Positions 60,591 to 64,000 of a stretch of DNA of 64,000 nucleotides are shown piece by piece. Location: contig JALHMC010000011.1 of the NCBI GenBank assembly GCA_022844225.1, positions 1-64,000 on the forward strand. Direction: 5' to 3'. A program made the position numbers and the translations under genes. The DNA comes from Hyphomicrobiaceae bacterium. Lineage in GTDB: Bacteria > Pseudomonadota > Alphaproteobacteria > Rhizobiales > Hyphomicrobiaceae. The notes below the pieces were generated by a model, which was not told where the DNA came from, searched no databases, and saw only the letters and a program-made list of their open reading frames with translations. Positions within the stretch are counted from its first letter, which is position 1. Each line of letters begins with the position of its first letter.

Positions 60591-61880
60591 ATGGGACCGG
60601 GAGCACCTCGTCCAGTCGAGCGGCTGACCGAAACAGTCACGGAGCGGCGCATGCGGCGGCTCAACGGATTCCCACAGCCTTACAGGAAGTACATTGCCGG
60701 CCTGACCTCTTGCGCGCCCGCGGTCGAGGATCTGGCGGATTCCTACCCGGCTCTGCTGTTCGCGCTCGCCACCGGCTACAGCAATGTCAGACGCCGACAG
60801 GCGGCCTTCGAGGCAGTCGTTGCCGGTCACCCGCTCAAGCTCGCGGCGGGATGTCTGGAACTGCCGCTGTGGTTGCGTCGCCTGCCGGCACAGGCCTTCG
60901 CCCAGCCGCTTCCCGTGCTTCCGGCCGACGAGGAGTTCACCGCCGCAGCCGTCAATCGCATGCCCGACCAGCCGCGCGACGCCGCGGTCTGGTTCGAACG
61001 CACCTTGGTCGGTCATCGGCTGGCAGGGCGTGATCTGGCGCTATGGTGCCTTCGCGAGCCTCGACTTCTCCCGCCGCACACCAGCGACGAGGACATGCAG
61101 TGGCTGCTGGCCTGGGCATGGGCGAGCCTCAATCCGGGCTTCGCAGGTCATCGCCTGTTGCGCGGGGCGTGGTCGCCGGCCATCGGCTGGAAGCGCGCCC
61201 GTGACGAGGTCTCGATATGGCGCAAGAGGATCGATCTCGTGGGTGCCCTGGCGGATGGTCCGCGCGGGACTTGGCTCGACGACGCCACCGTGTCTGGCCA
61301 CGCGATCGTGTCGCTACGCACGGTCGAGGATTTCGTAGCCGAGAGCGTGGCGATGGAGAATTGCCTCGACCAGTACGCCGCGCACCTCGCCTACGGGCGG
61401 GTGAGAATTTTCAGCGTCCGCAAAGAGGGCCGCTCGATTGCCGACGTCGAGGTGACGCTGAAGCCGGACGACAGTAATGCGCCGTGCATCTCTCAGATCC
61501 GCGGGCCCCGTAACCGTCGGGCGCCGCCCGCTGTCTGGCAGGCCGTCCACGCCTGGCTCGCGGGGCAATCGTTCCGGCCGGCAGATACGCAACCGACGTC
61601 GGCCCAGGCCACGCGCGAGGCGTTCCGGAAGTTTTGGCAACCCTACGTGAACGCCGCCGAGAGCGCTGGCCTGCCGCCGCACGTTCTGGCACGCGTGCTC
61701 GGGCGGGACGCTCGCCGCGTCAAGCCGCACGATGCCGTCGTCGAACCGATTCCGCTCGAGACGGCGGTTGCCCCAACGCCGAGACCGGCAAACCTCAATC
61801 GCGCCCGCATGCCGGCCGACGGTCGAGCGGATTCGCCGTTGGCCCTGGTCGCCCCGAGACGCGCCCGCGCGAGTGAGTGA
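60591..61880 (+). CDS. PcfJ-like domain protein
   Basis: 429 residues, cytoplasmic. The core RTVEDFVAESVAMENCLDQY with AAHLAYGRVRIFSVRKEG, then IADVEVTL and QIRGPRNRRAPPAVWQAVHAW, is the PcfJ-like pattern, in which MxxCL...Y...G...IFSVR is diagnostic. PcfJ is best known from conjugative plasmids, yet no mobile genes are near. The N-terminal half is mostly helical and unassigned. GGGAG lies 6 nt before the ATG at 60591; the in-frame sequence before it looks non-coding. Confidence 0.72.
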   Translation: MGPGAPRPVERLTETVTERRMRRLNGFPQPYRKYIAGLTSCAPAVEDLADSYPALLFALATGYSNVRRRQAAFEAVVAGHPLKLAAGCLELPLWLRRLPAQAFAQPLPVLPADEEFTAAAVNRMPDQPRDAAVWFERTLVGHRLAGRDLALWCLREPRLLPPHTSDEDMQWLLAWAWASLNPGFAGHRLLRGAWSPAIGWKRARDEVSIWRKRIDLVGALADGPRGTWLDDATVSGHAIVSLRTVEDFVAESVAMENCLDQYAAHLAYGRVRIFSVRKEGRSIADVEVTLKPDDSNAPCISQIRGPRNRRAPPAVWQAVHAWLAGQSFRPADTQPTSAQATREAFRKFWQPYVNAAESAGLPPHVLARVLGRDARRVKPHDAVVEPIPLETAVAPTPRPANLNRARMPADGRADSPLALVAPRRARASE

Positions 61881-61912
61881 ACGGCACGGACACGTCCCGC
61901 CCAAAGGAGGGG

Positions 61913-63007
61913 TCAAGCCTTTCGGAACCCCTGATCGATGTCCTTAGTAAAGGCGAGCCCGAGGCCAGGGGACGTGGGCACCGTCATCTCGCTGTTGACC
62001 GGAATCGGCGGGTTCTCGAACAGGTTCCGGCACCAGGGCATGTACTCGACGATCTCGCCGTTCGGGATGGCAGCGATGAGATGGACGTGCACCTCGGGGA
62101 TCAAATGCGAGACGACGGGGATGTTGTGCGCCTCGGCCATGCCGGCGACCTTCATCCATTGCGTGATGCCGCCGACGCGGACGAGGTCGATCATGGCGAT
62201 GTCGACGGAGCGCCGCTCGAGCATCTGGCGGAACGGCTCGATACCCCAGACGTATTCGCCGCCCGCGATGGGTGTTTTCAAAGCGGCCGTGACAGTGGCG
62301 AGACCTTGAAAGTCGTCGGCGCGGGTGACGTCTTCGAGCCAGTGCAGGTGGTAGGGCTCGACGCGCTTTCCGATGTCGACGGCCTGGTAGGTGGTCCAGC
62401 GCTGGTTGATGTCGCACATCAGCTGGATGTCGGGACCGATGATCTCGCGCAACACCTTGATACGGTTGACCTCGATCTCCGGCGTGGTGTGACCGGGCAA
62501 CGCGAGCTGGGTCTTCATCGCCTTCCAGCCGCGATCGACGAGTTTGCGGCCGGCGGTTTCGACCTCGTTCAGCGTGAACTGGCGCATGAGCGCACCCGAG
62601 GCGTAGGCCGGCACCTTGTCGCGATGGCCACCGAGCAGTTTGGCAACCGGCTGGCCGAGGTGCTTTCCCTTGATGTCCCAGAGCGCGGTGTCGAGGGCCG
62701 AGAGCGCGAGGGTGAAGACGCCCTGAGGGCCAGCGCTCGAGCAGGCATCGCGCAGCTTTTGGGCGATGCGCTCGGTAGCGAGGGCATCCATGCCGATCAT
62801 AAGCGCGCCGAGGTCGTCGACGGCCTGTTTCAGCGTCCGGTTCATGGCGGCGCCGAAGAAGGTGACGCCGATGCCTTCGGTGCCGTCGGCGGTGGCGATC
62901 TTGACCAGTACGAAGGGGCGCGTGGCGCCTGCAACCTGAGGGCCATCGGCGAGCGGCTCGTCGGCCGGCAGCTCGACGATCTGCGAGAGAACGTGCGTGA
63001 TCTTCAT
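61913..63007 (-). CDS. Enolase-superfamily (mandelate racemase/MLE-like) enzyme
   Basis: 364 residues. N-terminal capping domain, then a TIM barrel with MKTQLAL (Lys base of KxK, here KTQ), CDINQRW (Asp metal ligand), HWLEDVTRADD (Glu), PIAGGEYVWG (Glu) and VSHLIPEVH (His base). It would dehydrate or racemise a carboxylate by alpha-proton abstraction. The Lys-x-Gln instead of Lys-x-Lys suggests a specialised subgroup. It is convergent with the PcfJ-like gene. Confidence 0.87.
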   Translation of the reverse strand: MKITHVLSQIVELPADEPLADGPQVAGATRPFVLVKIATADGTEGIGVTFFGAAMNRTLKQAVDDLGALMIGMDALATERIAQKLRDACSSAGPQGVFTLALSALDTALWDIKGKHLGQPVAKLLGGHRDKVPAYASGALMRQFTLNEVETAGRKLVDRGWKAMKTQLALPGHTTPEIEVNRIKVLREIIGPDIQLMCDINQRWTTYQAVDIGKRVEPYHLHWLEDVTRADDFQGLATVTAALKTPIAGGEYVWGIEPFRQMLERRSVDIAMIDLVRVGGITQWMKVAGMAEAHNIPVVSHLIPEVHVHLIAAIPNGEIVEYMPWCRNLFENPPIPVNSEMTVPTSPGLGLAFTKDIDQGFRKA

Positions 63008-63264
63008 GGGAGCCTCATCGGGAGCCGCTGGCGTGAGAAAGGGTTCATGGTCGGGCGGCGAAGGCCCGGAAGTCAACCGATCGTACGGCCGACCGCAGCT
63101 CGGCGTCGGCTGGGTTCGTGACCCAACACTTAATCCGATGATCAAAATTTGAGGAAGAGTCGAGGGGGCTCGGTAAGGCCTCGGGGAGCATAGTCTCCCT
63201 TCGGCGTTGCACTGCCCCTCAAACGCATCGGTGACGTGACGTCATCGGTGGAAAGGTTGCCGCC

Positions 63265-63384
63265 ATGAACGCTCGTACCATCGGATTCATTGTCGCGTGC
63301 GTCGCGATCACGATGTTCGCAGCCGGGATCAACCCCTTCGCGCCTGGCGACCCTTATCAGCGGCACATTTTGACGAGTCGCTAG
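63265..63384 (+). CDS. Very small membrane protein (39 residues)
   Basis: MNARTIGFIVACVAITMFAA continuing GINPFAPGD and a short polar tail. One hydrophobic helix (about 6-20). GGAAAGG lies about 8 nt upstream. Short single-helix ORFs of this kind are easily overlooked; no family is recognised. Confidence 0.4.
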   Translation: MNARTIGFIVACVAITMFAAGINPFAPGDPYQRHILTSR

Positions 63385-63455
63385 CCCGTGGGCGCATCGC
63401 GCTCGGCATTAGCGCGAACCGTGGCGGTGGCGGCGAGACGTTTCGCCAGTCCGGC

Positions 63456-64000
63456 TCAAAACTCCTCCAGCAACCTGCCAAAGCCCGGCACCTTGTCGGT
63501 GATGCCGTTCGCTCTCAGGGCGTGCCAGTAGGTGGCTGTGTTGATCGCGATCACTGGCTTGCCGAGCCAGAGTTCGGCGGCCGCCGCGAGCCGCACCATG
63601 GAGAGGTTGGTGCCGACCTGAACCAGGGCGTCGACGTCGTCCCCGTCGAGGCGCCGCAGCGCGTCGCGGCACTGGGCCGAGGTGGTATGCGCGATGCCGA
63701 CCCAGGATTTGCATTCGAGCGCGATGTCGCGGACGGTGGTGTAACCCATGTCGGCGAAGTAGCGCTTCACCTCGTCGTTCATGACGGGCCAGTAGGGCGT
63801 CAACAGTGCGATTCGGCGTACGTTGCCGTAGGCCTTCAGCGCGGCGGTCATGGCGTGGCTACCGACGGTGACCTTCAGCCCCGAGCGCTGCTCGATTCCA
63901 GCGACGAAGGCGTCGGCGCCCTTGGCTCCGCCGAAGAACGAGAGCGCCGAGATGCCCATGACCAGATAGCCGGGCTCGGCGGTCATGACACTGTCCACGG
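63456..64000 (-). CDS. Asp/Glu racemase-superfamily protein (maleate isomerase/AMDase-like), truncated
   Basis: At least 181 residues; the 5' end lies beyond the window. EPGYLVMGISALSFFGGAKG, the NVRRIALLTPYWPVMNDEVKRYFADMGY block, LVQVGTNLSMVRLAA and KPVIAINTATYWHAL are the maleate cis-trans isomerase/arylmalonate decarboxylase pattern. A Cys occurs in ECKSWVGIAHTTS, while the Cys normally in the C-terminal half (CTNL-type) is GTNL here. Substrate unknown. An in-frame GTG at 63998 is unlikely to be the start. Confidence 0.8.
   Translation of the reverse strand, partial: VDSVMTAEPGYLVMGISALSFFGGAKGADAFVAGIEQRSGLKVTVGSHAMTAALKAYGNVRRIALLTPYWPVMNDEVKRYFADMGYTTVRDIALECKSWVGIAHTTSAQCRDALRRLDGDDVDALVQVGTNLSMVRLAAAAELWLGKPVIAINTATYWHALRANGITDKVPGFGRLLEEF

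Noticed and set aside
61877..63121. Plus-strand ORF (414 codons)
   Set aside because: Antisense of the enolase-superfamily gene.
1..64000. tRNA or rRNA genes, IS elements, prophage, CRISPR arrays
   Set aside because: No T-loop/acceptor combinations, transposase or integrase motifs, or spaced direct repeats noticed on reading; a tRNAscan or CRISPR search could still find something faint.

Overview
The window is about 64 kb of high-GC DNA from an alphaproteobacterial chromosome, most likely order Hyphomicrobiales (Rhizobiales). The grounds are a PhyR-NepR-EcfG general stress response locus with its GGAAC-N16/17-CGTT promoters, HWE-type histidine kinases, DUF1127 and IalB-type proteins, the lysC-ptsP gene order, a class II (B12-dependent) ribonucleotide reductase, and a ctaC-ctaD-ctaB-coxF-ctaG-ctaE cytochrome aa3 cluster. 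I see no rRNA, tRNA, IS element, prophage or CRISPR array. The species cannot be named from this.

1-24.8 kb is mostly housekeeping. It holds a truncated zinc metallopeptidase, parE, a GT4 glycosyltransferase, an ACT-like protein, two further HExxH-type proteins, a DUF1127/VOC/ogt operon divergent from a YafY-type regulator with two visible operators, lysC, ptsP, class II RNR, a CaiB/BaiF CoA transferase, a quinone oxidoreductase beside kdsD, a PfkB kinase, a Ser/Thr kinase with TPRs divergent from an OmpA-like protein, and a MetE-C-like protein that has lost both zinc cysteines.

24.8-34 kb is a general stress response island. nepR-ecfG (overlapping by 4 nt) and phyR each have their own EcfG promoter, so the circuit should feed back on itself. 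Around them lie probable effector genes with EcfG promoters (two PRC-barrel proteins, a DUF1328 miniprotein, a DUF883 protein plus a holin-like membrane protein) and two HWE histidine kinases that are candidates for phosphorylating PhyR. I count seven EcfG-type promoter matches in about 5.6 kb. One of them drives the minus strand into a stretch with no recognised gene.

35.5-53.5 kb is catabolic and accessory. First comes a possible ureide/carbamoyl-amino-acid or amine cluster: class III aminotransferase, PuuE-like deacetylase, SDR, M20 amidohydrolase, NUDIX, GMC oxidoreductase, a 536-residue protein of unknown function, and a second SDR. Then come DUF72, SnoaL-like, carboxymuconolactone decarboxylase-like, enoyl-CoA hydratase, acyl-CoA synthetase, quinone oxidoreductase and 3-hydroxyisobutyryl-CoA hydrolase genes, consistent with acyl-CoA catabolism.

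53.6-59.2 kb is the cytochrome c oxidase cluster, all on the minus strand. 59.6-64 kb holds a short ORF plus hairpin leader before an ialB-like gene, a PcfJ-like protein, an enolase-superfamily enzyme and a truncated Asp/Glu racemase-superfamily gene.

Besides the stress island, the most unusual features are two pairs of long unrelated hairpins with similar geometry (540-699 and 47042-47198), the leader-like arrangement before ialB, a strong orphan minus-strand terminator at 51423, and several enzymes with altered catalytic residues.
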